From: Cryptomeria japonica
Lineage: Eukaryota > Streptophyta > Pinopsida > Cupressales > Cupressaceae
Reading direction: 5' to 3'
Assembly: GCF_030272615.1 (NCBI RefSeq)
Contig: NC_081406.1
Coordinates: forward strand, 248,615,218-248,679,217
DNA: 64,000 nt
This document shows, piece after piece, positions 1-11,872 of this stretch. Made by a program: the position numbers and the translations under genes. How positions within the stretch are numbered: position 1 is the first letter of the stretch; each line of letters begins with the position of its first letter. A model generated the notes under the pieces. The model searched no databases and was not told where the DNA came from. It saw nothing but the letters and a program-made list of their open reading frames with translations.

Positions 1-1155
1 TTTTGCTCCTCATAGTATACCTTTAGTGAAGTTGAAGATGCACTCCTCTTCAACTTGCTTGGATTGGTCCTATGATGGGATGTGGATTCCTCTCCACACA
101 CAACAACAATGGTGATTGATAAATGGATGGATGGATTGAGTGATGGGAAATGACTAAGGATTACAGACTAAATTTGATTATAATGGGGATGCAATGAAGA
201 TGATTCTAAGCTCAAATGGTCAGCATATAATTGCATAAGGATCGGATGATAATGAAGGGGAGGAGACCCCAATTTATAGCCTTGAGAGGAAAACAATGGA
301 GGGTTACAATTCATTTGAGATGAAGGGTCAAGATTAGAAGAAGGGGTTGAAGTGGATTAAGAGAACAAGGTGTGGAGACAAAGAGATTTTCCATAAAGGT
401 ATTTCTTGTCTCCACACTCCACAAGGTGCATGGGGAAGTGATCCCCAAGTACATTGGGAGAATAAAAGTAATTTAAAATTCCTTGGTGGAGGACAAGGGA
501 ATTAGAATTTCTTAGATAATGGATTGAATGGGAAAATGAAAAGAGAAGAGGAATAAAAATTCCTTGGGAAGTGAGGGGGCATTGGAAAGTGGGAGAATTT
601 GAAATCCTTGAATTGACCAAAATTGGTGCATTTAAGGTTTGGGAAGGTGAGAGGAGACAAGCCATTTATTGCAAGGAGTTGAGTTGTTCCTAATCATGGT
701 GATTAGGATTGTGCAAATGATTAGAGAGAGGTATTAAGAGGATTAATTAATAATTAGAGTGCAAGTGGGAAAGTTAGGAAGATTTGACAAGAGGAGAGAG
801 AATGAGTGGAAGAATTAAAAATTGGAGAATAAAGATAATGAGGCTTCTAGATGAATTAATTAGCTTAAGTGGGAATTAGAAGAAGTGATTTGTAGGAATT
901 ACTTTGGTCAGGTTAATTAATTATAATTAATTAACTAAAGGGGACTTAGAAGAATTAATTATTTAAGTAACATTAGAAGAATAGGGGAATAATTAATTTA
1001 TTTGATAAATCAATTATTGGACTATAGTGATAAAATTAATTTAATTTAATTTAATTAATTCTAAGAAGAATAAGAATAACATGATTAAATGGATTGAACA
1101 TGTAGAAATGATAATTAAATTAAATATTTAATTTAAATAATTTTAGATGTCTACA
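1..1155 (-). repeat. 3' LTR of element A (partial)
   Basis: This stretch aligns in the same orientation with 38499-39656, for example at the shared GTGAAGTTGAAGATG near position 26 and at the AT-rich end. Read on the minus strand it begins TGTAGACATC at 1155. A TATA box (TATAAAT, minus) lies at 272-278. The last ~104 bp fall left of the window. Confidence 0.85.
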
Positions 1156-1170
1156 TTTTGTCCCCCTTTT
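1156..1170 (-). other. Polypurine tract of element A
   Basis: On the minus strand AAAAGGGGGACAAAA directly precedes the LTR start TGTAGAC. Elements B and C have AAAGAGGGGCAAAA at the same place. It would prime plus-strand DNA synthesis. Confidence 0.75.
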
Positions 1171-1423
1171 ACGCAACGACAAAATTGATAGTGGGTAAAA
1201 GACAAAAAAAGATGGCCCGACATTAATAATCGGGTGGTATATGCTCCCTCAAGAATTTAACCATAAAATTTTAAAATTTTTTGAGAAAATTATTGAAAAG
1301 AAGAAAATAGTAGCTAGAAGAAAGAGAGGAGAGAAAAATAAGAGGGCAAGAGATATTTTATGAGGAATGGGAAGAAAAATAGCGAAGGGGGAGAAAAAGG
1401 GGGAAGGAGGGGGGGGGGGGGCT

Positions 1424-1430
1424 TATATAG
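1424..1430 (+). promoter_or_regulatory. TATA box of the antisense PMD gene, element A copy
   Basis: TATATAG lies about 80 bp before the ATG at 1509, directly after a 13-G run. Elements B and C have TATAAG 98 bp before the ATG of the homologous gene, and the leader between (CATTGTCAT, then a purine-rich run) is recognisably shared. Promoter activity is inferred. Confidence 0.5.
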
Positions 1431-1508
1431 GCCACATAGGGCCCAAGGAGGGGTCATTGTCATACATACACCTTAGCGATTGAGAGAGAGAAGAGCAAAG
1501 AAAGAGAC

Positions 1509-3940
1509 ATGGCATGCATCCCACACCACAAGTATCACACATAGAGGGTTCGACGCTTCCAGCGACTGACCAAGTACGGCCTACTGGGATGTACCCCATC
1601 CCAACTTTATGATTTTGTAGGTAGGGTATTAGTTAGGGTAATTAATGAGGAGGGAAAGTGGTCGAGGCATAGATGTCAATCATTTTATCGATGTGTGCAC
1701 GGGGGATCGATGCCTGCATAGGAGTTCAACACCTACATGGGTGCCAAATCGACTAAAAGAGGCTAATCATCACCTATGCTGATGAATGCCATCTGCACAA
1801 ACGTTATTCTATAGGATAGAGGGAAAAAAAGAGGGAAGAGTCATGGTTCAACATTTCTGCCCTATAAACAATGTCTTCACTACAGTTTCAGTATCTTTGC
1901 AATGGAGAAACACTGTCTCTACTAAAAGCCAGAAAAGGGGGAAAAAAGGAGATAGAGGGAAATGGGAAAACAAGGTGGGGGATCATGGGGATTCCCCAGG
2001 GATAGAATAGGTTTAGAGATAGGATAGAATGAGAGGCTAATGCGGTGATTCTATTGGATGCATGTGGATCTTTATCTGATTACATCTCGGGAGCACTAGC
2101 CACTGATGATGAGGTTATTCAAGCACTTTAGGAGTGACGAGCAAGAGATACTCAATGCAGTAGGATTAGGGTTCGTAGGTAGATAGTCATGAATCTAGGA
2201 ACACACAATGATGATGAAAACGCTCATGCAGTAATGGGATAGCGAGACATGCAACTTTCACTTGCCTACAGGTGAGGCTAGCATCACATTGCTTGATGTT
2301 TGGCAGATCCTGAAGGTCCCTATCAAAGGAGTCATCCCAAAGTACTAATTGGACCACAGGGATTATTACCTTCAGAGCATTTCCGAGTGCAATCACCTAC
2401 CTATGGATCAAACTAAGATGTGCTTGGGAGAGGCTATGCAAATACGACATATTTTGTTCTTGTTTTTTTTTGTTTGTGGATTGATTAATGGGTGGATGAT
2501 GCCCGACCTAAGCGGTCATGGATTCTCAATCGGATGGAGCTGATGTATTTACTATATGTTGGAGGACTATGTAGAGTATGCATGGGGGGCTGCTATACTC
2601 AGCTAGTTATATCATGACAAGTATATGTGTATATACTGGTGTTATGGGAACCTCAGGACATGGATCACTCTTCTACATATCTAGGCTTGGGAGCATATTG
2701 TAGTTACTCGATCTATTGGAGTACAAGATCGATGATGGTGATTTCCATATGTTGACCAATACAGAGGCCTACTACATTATAGTCAAATTGGCATAGTGTA
2801 GTATTGGAGGAGGATTTTGGATGAGTTGACGGTCTTCATATGGAGACCATATATGGATAGTGAGAGATGGAGAGGGGATTGATAGCTAGCGTTTGTTTAG
2901 AGTGAGTGTTAGCTCTTTGGGTGCACTATTCATGTCATTGATAACTACCTACCCCACTATGTGATGAGATAGTTCAGCGTCGTACAGGACATTGTCAGAC
3001 ATGAGCACACCCATCCTCGGACCATGAGGGAGAAAATGACATTGGGGGCGGTAGTAGGACCACTTGAGGTTTGGCTTAGCTAGACAAGTTTAGAGATGAT
3101 CCCCTAGGATGACAGGCTACAGGCAGGATAGGATCCTGGGTGTATAGGAGCGTACACATGCTAGTGGGAGGCCTATAGACCAACTTGGCTTGACATTCCT
3201 GGAGTCCTAGAGCCAGATGAACTTGCACCATCAGTAGATGAGGTTGTCGGTGGATAGTGGGATGCACCAAGAGAGCGGGAGGCTTCCAGAGGGGGGAGAG
3301 GACAAAGACAAGGAGGAGGAGCTAGGGGATGGAGACAAGTGTCAAGGAGGAGGGGTAGGGGACAGTAGGTACCTTGAGTAGAGGTGCCTTTATAGGTATA
3401 GTTTCTAGCATAGATGATAGAAGCACCACCATACGAGAAGGGTCTAAGAGATGGGGTGGAGCTGATGGACATACTGAATAAAGGGGGATGGTAGGAGGGG
3501 ATACAGGTAGAACAAGGATAGGTTCCACAAACTAAGTATGATTAGGCTATTTGTTCGTAGGATATTAAGAGAGAGAGGGCTCAGAGTTTGGAGGAGTAGC
3601 TAGCCTCAAAGAGGGAGAGGGTAGAGCAGGAGAGGGCTTAGGCAGATAGTTTGTAGGAGGAGGTGGACTAGTTGGGGAGGGAGGGGGATTCCTTGAGGGA
3701 GGATTTATAGACCACCGTCTCTGAGAGGGATAGTCTACAGGTGTAGTTAGATGAGACTATGAGGATGTTGGACGAGGAACATAGTGGAGGTTCCCTAGGG
3801 TAGCTCCATAAGGAGATGTTACAAATGGATGACAACCTGGATACCCTCCAAGATCGATTAAGTAGAGTAGAGTCAGATGCCACTAGTCTTAGGAGTGAGA
3901 GAGATGTTACTTGATAGTTGTTAGCTCCTGATGAATTGGG
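1509..3940 (+). pseudogene. Antisense plant mobile domain (PMD) gene relic with coiled-coil tail, element A copy
   Basis: This lies antisense to element A, between pol and the 3' LTR, as the PMD genes of B and C do in their elements. The first exon starts ATGGCA at 1509 and contains RFQR, as in B and C. PMD homology starts near 2150: GLGFVGR matches the GLRHILYVPEF stretch of B, and WDSETCNFHLPTGE with SITLLDVWQILKVPI near 2240-2330 matches B's WHSETCTFHLPTGE. Further family-like pieces follow: WEHIVVTR near 2690, WRRILDEL and WRPYMDSERW near 2810-2870, MRQFSVVQDI near 2965. From about 3570 to 3910 one frame gives a heptad-rich coiled coil (DSLREDL, SERDSLQV, LQDRLSRVES) with TAG interruptions. 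Many stops and frameshifts make it inactive. PMD proteins (MAIN/MAIL1 relatives) are known both as plant genes and inside transposons. Confidence 0.6.
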
Positions 3941-4490
3941 GCCCCTCTTGTAAGAGATTACAGCAGGGAGGCACCGAGCATAGAGGATGGGGAGAGAGAT
4001 CTAGTACTAATGAGATCTCTATCATCAGGCAGTGTCATGGAATCAATGAGCACCCTCCTATGTTGAGAACACTAAATCACCAGTAGTCAAGTGCTTTAGT
4101 GGGGATGAGGGCACCACAACCAACACCAGGTGGTCCCTCAGGTGTAGGTGGAGGAGATAGAGAGAGCACAGGCTAGTACTCTATGATGTATATGTGACAT
4201 ATTTTTGACCCTTCGGGGCTGATATCATTATACTATTGTCGGACACATTTATTTTTTAATATATATGAGATGGATGTAGTTTTAGCGATGAGATACATGT
4301 GTATTTATCATGGACTGTACATGGACATTTTTATTTATTTATATGTGATGGATGATGATTATGATTTTATGATATGATGATGCATGTGATCTGACTTATT
4401 TGTGATGCAGGATGGATGGACATGATATTTATGAATATGTATGTTATATGATGTTCTAACATGCTTATGAATGTAAGATGTGTGTATGTG
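3941..4490. other. Element A interior, no gene seen
   Basis: Low-complexity sequence rich in ATG/GAT repeats (TGATGGATGATGATTATG type) lies here, like the stretches that follow the PMD gene in B (30.8-31.2 kb) and C. I see no coding signal. Confidence 0.5.
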
Positions 4491-4495
4491 ATGTA

Positions 4496-5990
4496 TGTTG
4501 GCATTATAACAGACAAGAAGAAGGTTGGCATTTCAATAAGGATATTGAGAAGGTTGTTGATGACTATGGATATAACTGATTAAGGATGATTACTGTCTTA
4601 ATATTATTATTTTTTCATTGATGTCAAGAAATTGATTTTCTAATTCAGTATGATGTTGCCATATCTTAAGAAGTATGATTTGATGAGTATAAAGATGTTG
4701 GTAAAAGACACAGAAAGAATATGATGAATAAGGGGATAAGTTATTCAATGGGCAACTATTACCAAGTTAGACAATGATGAGACCATGATGTTTAGATTGT
4801 TTTGATATCCTACATATGCTATTGTTTGAAAGGTTAATACTATACTATGTTACCAAGTAAAGAACCTAGTCGGTAAACCCTAAGGTTATCGCTATCAGTT
4901 AATGAAGGAAGAATGTCTACCGAGTGAAGTTTAGTATTTACTGAGTTACAACCGAGCTATAACAGAATGCATTAAATGTTTACTTGCGATATTTAATGAA
5001 GGAAGCTAATGAGCTGGAGCAGATTAAATGATTGGTAAGCCGTGTATGAAGGTTGTTAAAGAATCTATGGTAAAGAAAGATTGACAGGAAGATCTACAGC
5101 TCAGATTGAACCGTAATACCTTAACACAAGTTCCAAGGTGAAAATGCAAGTTCCAAGGCAGGGTAAAACATTTTCAGATTGAAGGATACATTGAACCTAG
5201 ACAAGATTGAAGATCTGATGGCTATGATTGATCATGGGAAATGTGATCAAGGAGATTAAGCGGTTGGAAGATTGTTTATAAGTAGGAAACTATTGATAAA
5301 CAATGTATGTGAGCAAGTGTATGCACAGGGATGCTACATAGTGATTACCGAGCACAGAAGCTTGAAAACCTGTTTTGATAACAGAGTATAGAGCCCAGCA
5401 GATAGACAAGATTATTTCTATGTCTAGATTGTATTGAACAAATAAGAATCTGCTTTAGCATTTTTAGATGTGAAGTTGCAGACATATTTTATTACTATTA
5501 TTTTGAGAAGTAGCAGAAAATCTCTTAATCGATTGGACTTAATAGTCTTATTTGTAAAATCCTCTAGCAAGGTGACATTCTTATTGAGTGTTTGAAATCC
5601 TTTAACAAGGTCACTTCTAACAAGGTGAAGATCCTAACAAATCTGAGGGAAATCCCTTAACTGGGTCACATCTAGCAATGTGTTTGTAATCTTTAACAGG
5701 ATTTGCTTTTAACCGAGCATACTCTAGAAGAGTATATTTCTTAGTGGGTCCGAAATCCCACAGTGGTTTTTCCCTATTTGGGTTTCCATGTTAAATCTAG
5801 TGTTATATGTTTGTGATCTTATCTATTTATGGGTCTGCATGCATTACTATTTTTCTGATAAGGTTACTGAGGTTGAATCTGTTGTTTTTATTGAAGATTA
5901 AGTTTGAATGATTCACCACCCCCCCCCCCCCCCCCTCTCATATTGTTAGCTTGGCATCTGTACTAATCATATTTAGTATTAGAACTATCA
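4496..5990 (+). mobile_element. Solo LTR, Copia-1 family
   Basis: It starts TGTTGGCATT and ends AACTATCA and is flanked by a perfect 5-bp target duplication, ATGTA (4491-4495 and 5991-5995). It resembles the LTRs of the full element at 6112-13793 along its whole length, with a long C run near its 3' end. There is no primer site or internal sequence, so it is the product of LTR-LTR recombination. It has a different target duplication from its neighbour, so it is a separate insertion. Confidence 0.93.
5522..5735 (+). repeat. Mini-hairpin array in solo LTR 1
   Basis: A series of about 11 short inverted repeats with six-base loops of the TTAACA/CTAACA type matches the array at 13319-13532 position by position, for example GAC-TTAATA-GTC and ACTC-TAGAA-GAGT. 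Confidence 0.7.
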
Positions 5991-6111
5991 ATGTATGCCT
6001 ATATGATATGCGATTTTTACTTGTCATTTTGTGATTATATTTATCTTATGAATGTATGTTTATGATGTGATAATTATGCTATATGGATGCAATGTACATG
6101 GATGTCATATA

Positions 6112-7621
6112 TGTTGGCATTTGGCATTATAACAGACAAGGAGAGATTGTTGGCATTTCAATAAGGATATTGAGAAGGTTGTTGATGATTATGGATATAA
6201 CTGATTAAGGATGATTTACTGTCATAATATTATTATTTTGTCATTGATGTCAAGATATTGATTTTCTAATTCAGTATGATGTTTCCATATCTTAAGAAGT
6301 ATGATTTGATGAGTATAAAGATGTTAGGAAAAGACACAGAAAGAATATGATGAATAAGGGGATGAATAAGTTATTCAATGGGCAACTATTACTGAGTTAG
6401 ACAATGATGAGATCATGATGTTTAGATTGTTTTGATATCATACATATGTTATTTATTGTAAGGTTAATACTATACTATGTTACCGAGCAAAGAACCTAGT
6501 TGGTAAACCCTAAGGTTATCGCTATCAGTTAATGAAGGCAGAATATCTACTGAGTGAAGTTTAGTATTTACCGAGTTGCAACCGAGTAATAACATAATGC
6601 ATTAAATGATTAAAAGCTTTATTTAATGAAGGAAGATGATGAGTTGGCTATGATTAAATGATTAGTATGTAGTGAATAAAGTTTGTTAAAGAATCTATGG
6701 CAAAGGAAAATCGGCATGAAGATCTACAGCGCAGATTGAACCACAATACCCTAGCACAAGTTCCAAGAAATGCATGTAAGTTCCAAGGCGACGTAAAACA
6801 TTTTTCAAATCAAAGAACACATTGAACCTGGTCAAAGTTTGAAGATTTGATGGCTATGATTGATCATGGGAAATGTGATCAAGGAGATTAAGCCGTTGGC
6901 AATTGTTTATAAATAGGGAATTGTTGATAAACAATGTATGCGGGCAAGTGTATGCACAGGGATGCTACATAGTGATTACCGAGCACAGAAGCTTGAAGAT
7001 CTATTTTGAATAACAGAGTATAGAGCCCAGCAGATGGACAAGATTATTTCTATGTCTAGATTGTATTGAGCAAATAAAAATCTGCTTTAGCATTCTAGAT
7101 GTGAAGTTGCAGATAGATATTTATTAGTGTTATTTTTTGAAGTGACAAAAAATCTCTTAACCGAGTGGATTTAACAATCTTATTTGTAAAACCCTCTAGC
7201 AAGGTGACATTCTGATTGAGTGTTTGAAATCCTTTAACAAGGTCACTTCTAACAAGGTTAAGATCTTAACAGATCTGAGGGAAATCCCTTAACTAGGTCA
7301 CATCTACCAATGTGTTTGTAATCTTTAACAAGATTTGCTTTTAACTGAGCATACTCTAGAAGATTATATTTCTTAGTGGGTCTGAAATCCCACAGTAGTT
7401 TTTCCCTATTTGGGTTTCCACGTTAAATTTGGTGTTATGAGGTTTATGATGTTTATATGCTTTTGAGTTTGCATGTTTAACAGTTTTGGTTATATTACTA
7501 AAGTATATGTTACTGAGGTTGAATATGATGTTTTTATGGAAGATTAAGTTTGTATGTTTCCCCCCCCCTCTCATCTTATCAACTTGGCATCTGTACTTAA
7601 CATTAAGTATTAGAACTATCA
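6112..7621 (+). repeat. 5' LTR of Copia-1
   Basis: It starts TGTTGGCATT, ends AACTATCA and is 1510 bp long. TATAAATA at 6908-6915 is the likely promoter. The hairpin array occupies 7154-7366, and the sequence ends with a C run and CTCTCATCTTATC before the terminus. A second copy of the start (TGTTGGCATTTC) lies 36 bp inside at 6148. Confidence 0.93.
7154..7366 (+). repeat. Mini-hairpin array in Copia-1 5' LTR
   Basis: About 11 short hairpins in a row carry TTAACA/CTAACA-type loops: CTC-TTAACC-GAG, GAT-TTAACA-ATC, CCT-CTAGCA-AGG, CCT-TTAACA-AGG, AGATC-TTAACA-GATCT, CACAT-CTACCA-ATGTG, AATCT-TTAACA-AGATT. They lie downstream of the TATA box, so they would be in the transcript (R/U5). Confidence 0.75.
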
Positions 7622-7623
7622 AT

Positions 7624-7635
7624 TGGTATCAGAGC
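7624..7635 (+). other. Primer binding site of Copia-1
   Basis: TGGTATCAGAGC lies two bases after the 5' LTR and is the usual plant copia site, complementary to the 3' end of initiator tRNA-Met. Confidence 0.95.
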
Positions 7636-7686
7636 TTTGGACTTTGGAAGGAAAAGTTTAAAGGTACTTGAGGAAAAGATCCAAAG

Positions 7687-10600
7687 ATGTATAAGAGGGA
7701 TGCACTGAAGCTGAACAAGTCAAGTTTCTCTAGATGGCAGAAAAGGATGAAGCTACACCTATCAGGAGTTGGAGAATATGTTGTATATTATCAAGAGAAT
7801 GATTTCATTACACTGAGCACCTATCCATTGACAATGGAAGAGATAAAGGCAAAGCAAGAACATATCTGAGCAATGATTGAAATAACATCTGCATTGACCG
7901 ACTCAGAGTTTAATGATCTAGAAGGCTGCAATGATGTGAAGGCAATGTGGGACAAGCTCATATCTGTATATAGCAGTGATGAACATGCTCAAAGAGAAAA
8001 AGTGGATAGTTTAAGAGGACAACTTGAATCTATGAGGATGAATGAAGGTGAGAATATAATTCAGTACAGTACAAGACTAAAGGATATTTTCAATCAAATC
8101 AAAGGAGCGGGTGGAACCATTGAAGAAAAGGATATAACAAGTAAGTTGTTAAGAACCCTTCTACTAGCTTATGCAATCCGAGTCTCTACAATCAATGAAT
8201 TAAGGTCTGTACCTAATATGTCAGTTTCTTTAGATGCTACTATTGGTAAGCTACATGCATTTGAGTTAAGTAACTTTGATAACAGTGGGTCATCGGTAAA
8301 TAAAGTTGAATCTGCATTTAGTTCTTTTCATATTGGTGAATCTGATGATTACAATGATAGAAAGTATAAGTACTATGAAGGAGATCATAATGGAGCAAGT
8401 GAAAGATTTCGTAAGAACATGGAGGAAGTACACAAAATGTATGAGGAAATCAAAAAGCAAGAATATTTTGAAGCACTATTAGCCAGAAGGTTACCGAGAG
8501 GCAAAGGTAAGTATAAAGGAAAACTACCTTTGAAATGTTTCAATTGTGATAAGATAGGACACATGGCTTCTAACTATCCTGACAAAGATTCTACTAAAAA
8601 GATAGATTACCAAGATGATAGACAGAAAGACAATCATTATAGAGGACACCAAGACTTTAGAAGAAGAGATAGAAAGTCATGCTTAATAGCCGATGAGGAA
8701 TCCAATGATGATAAATCAGATGAAACTGATACAAAGGAAGTAGTTTATGTGGCTATCAAAGATGGATCAGATGAAGAAAGGTATGAAGAAAAAGCCCTAA
8801 TATCTCACGTAAATACTAATGATTCTTGGATCATAGATAGTGGATGCTCACATCACACGACTGGTGATAAACACAAGTTTGTTATGTTAGAAGATTATGA
8901 TGGAGGCTATGTAAGATTTGGTAATGATGCACCATGTCTGGTAAGAGGTAAAGGATCTATAACACTTCTTGACAATGCAAGATGCAATGATGTTTATTGG
9001 GTTGAAGGTTTGAAATACAAATTGTTGAGTGTAGCACAGCTAAACAATACAAGATACTGAATAGAATTTTAGAAAGGAATTGTCAAAGTTCATGACAAGA
9101 ATGGAAAGTTAGCTGCTACCGGGACACAAACAAAAGGTAACACATTTCACCTTGACTCAACTCGGAATAAATGTTTGTATGCAAAGATAGATGATACCTG
9201 GTTATGGCATAAAAGGTTTTGTCATGTAAATTTTGATAATCTGATCAAAATAAGCAAGAAGCACTGAGTAAGAGGTCTACCGAGTTTGGAAAAACCTGAG
9301 AATGCTATGTGTCAAGGATGCCAGATGGGTAAAATGACAAGATCAAGCTTTACAAGTAAGTCTTACACCTCTAATGGAATTTTAGATCTTGTGCACACTG
9401 ATCTTTGTGGTCCTATGAAAGTTCAAAGTTATTATGGTGACAAATATTTCATATTATTTGTGGATGATTACTCAAGGACGATGTCAGTAATGTTCTTAAA
9501 AGAAAAATAAAAAGCTTTTCAAATGTTTAAATGGTACAAGGCAAGAGTTGAAAATGAAACAGGAAGACAACTGAAATGTCTTAGATCAAATGGAGGAGGA
9601 GAGTTCACATCTGATGAGTTCAATTTATTCTGCAATGATCATGGTATAAAAAGACAAGTCTCTGCACCGAGAACTCCACAAAAAAATAGAATTGCTGAGA
9701 GAAGAAACAGATCTATTGTGGAGTTTGCTAGAACCCTGATGATTGAAAAGAAAGTGCCACAAACATTTTGGAGAGAAGCAATAAGCACAACAGTTTACAC
9801 CCTGAACTGAGTACAACTGAAGAAAGGAACTTTGAAGACACCATATGAAATCTAGTATGACAAGAAACCAAATGTAAGTTATTTTAAAATCTTTGGAAGT
9901 AGATGCTATGTACACAAGGATGATAGAAATGGTAAGTTTGACCAGAAAAGTGAAGAAGGAACATTTCTTGGTTATTCTTCTAGAAGAAAAGCATTTAAAT
10001 GTCTAATGAAATCATCTAACAAAATAGTAGAAAGTGCAAATGTGAAAATTGATGAATTTGCAGAAAGAAATGATGAAGGAAATTCCAAGGAACCAGAAGA
10101 CTATGATGAATTTGTCTATGTTCAACTGACAAGTCTTACTGAGAAAAAAGTTGAAGAAAATGAAGAGAATATCTAGTTACTGAGTGATGAAGAAGATCAT
10201 ACAGAGCCTACCAAGCCTGTATTAGCCAAATATGTTAGAAGACATCATGCACCAAGTTAGATTATAGGAGATAAGGATGATCTAGTTATGACAAGGAACA
10301 AACTGAGACAGAACACATGTCTAATATATGATTTTGAGCCAAGAATAGTGAAAGAGGCATTTAATAGTGAAGATTGGATAAATGCTATGATAGAAGAGAT
10401 TGATCAAATCAAGAAGAATGACACATGGACACTGGTCCCAAGACCAAAGGACAAAAATGTAATCGGTACAAAATGGATTTTCAAAAACAAGCTGAATAAA
10501 AAAGGAGAGGTCATTCGAAATAAAGCAAGACTAGTTTGCAAAGGTTATGCCCAAGAAGAAGGAATTGATTATGGTGAAACTTTTGCACCTGTAGCAAGAC

Positions 10601-11872
10601 TAGAAGGAGTAAGAACATTGTTGGCATACGCTGCTTACAAGAATTTCAAGGTATATCAAATGGATGTCAAATCTGCATTTCTAAATGGTATATTAGAAGA
10701 AGAAGTTTTTTATTGAACAACCTAAAGGATTTATTGAAGACAAGAGTAAAAATCAGGTATGTAAATTGACCAAAGCATTATATGGTTTGAAACAAGCACC
10801 TAGAGCATGGTATGAAAGATTGCACTCTTATTTGATTAAGATTGGTTTTATAAGGACAAGTGAGAACAACAATATGTACATGAAGAATGATGAAAATGGA
10901 ATATTGATCTCAACCATATTTGTTGATGATATTATATTTTGTGGAAATGACTCTTTATCCAAGAACTTTGGAAATGAAATGAGCAAAGAATTTGAGATGT
11001 CATTAATCAGTGAGATAAAGTATTTTATAGGTTTACAGATACTGCAAATGAAAAATGAGATTTTCATTACTCAATCCAAGTACATAAAGGAAATCTTGAA
11101 GAAATTTGGAATGGAGGATTCAAAACCAGTAAGTACTCCTATGACTACCAACTGTAAACTATCAAAGAATGATGAATCTACATCTGTTGATGAGACACTT
11201 TACCAATCCATGATTGGAAAGCTACAATATGTTGTTCACAGCAGGCCAGATATAACACATGCAGTAGGTATAGTTGCAAGATTCTCTACAGATCCTAAGG
11301 AAACACACATGACAACAATCAAGAGAATTTTCAGATACTTGAAAGGCACTAAGGATTATGGTTTAGTATATCAAAAAGGAAATGACTTTGATTTAAAAGT
11401 TTATACTGATGCTGATTGGGTAGGCAACATTGATGACAGAAAAAGCACAAGTGGAGGAGCTTTCTTTTTAGGAGAAATACTAGTAAGTTGGCTTAGCAAG
11501 AAACAAGGATGTGTTTCACAGTCAACAACAGAAGCTGAATATGTTGTTGCAACATTGAATTGTACCAACATAGCATGGATCAAACAACTGTTGGATGGTA
11601 TAAATGAGAAAGTTACCTAGCTAGTAACTATATTCTGTGACAATACTAGTGCCATTATCATTTCAAAGAATCCTGTTATGCCCTCTAAGATAAAGCACAT
11701 CTCTATCAAATATCATTATCTTAGAGAAGAAGCTCAAGAGAAGAAAGTGGTGTTGGAGTATGTTAGCACAAAGGAACAAATAGCAGATATCTTCATCAAG
11801 CCACTGCCAAGGGACACTTTTGAGTATCTCAGAAGTAAGTTAGGGGTCCTACCCCTATCTTCTACTCACTGA
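7687..11872 (+). pseudogene. Copia-1 gag-pol polyprotein, decayed
   Basis: One frame runs from ATG 7687 to about 10710 and, after a +1 shift in a T run (about 10703-10714), on to the stop at 11872. In order: gag; a CX2CX4H zinc knuckle near 8536-8577 whose last Cys is Tyr; protease WIIDSGCSHH near 8827; the HKRFCH zinc-binding part near 9210; integrase core with VDDYSR (9460), LRSNGGGEF (the second catalytic Asp is Asn) and AERRN (9690); RT with QMDVKSAF (10660), YGLKQAP (10780) and FVDDIIF (about 10920); RNase H with YTDADW and KSTSGG (11400-11460). In-frame stops are at 7867, 9058, 9070, 9265, 9508, 9808, 9853, 10174, 10258 and 11618. Most look like C-to-T or G-to-A changes, as expected of methylated DNA. 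Confidence 0.93.

Noticed and set aside
1411-1421. G-quadruplex promoter element
   Set aside because: A single G run of uncertain length; runs of this kind also vary by slippage. It does not make a four-tract motif.
1786-2010. 74-codon plus-strand frame before the PMD region
   Set aside because: Lies in the presumed intron of the decayed antisense gene; Lys/Gly-rich translation of purine-rich sequence.
5919-5936. Long C run as a special site
   Set aside because: All copia LTRs here have a C run of different length at this place; it is a normal LTR feature prone to slippage, or to sequencing error.
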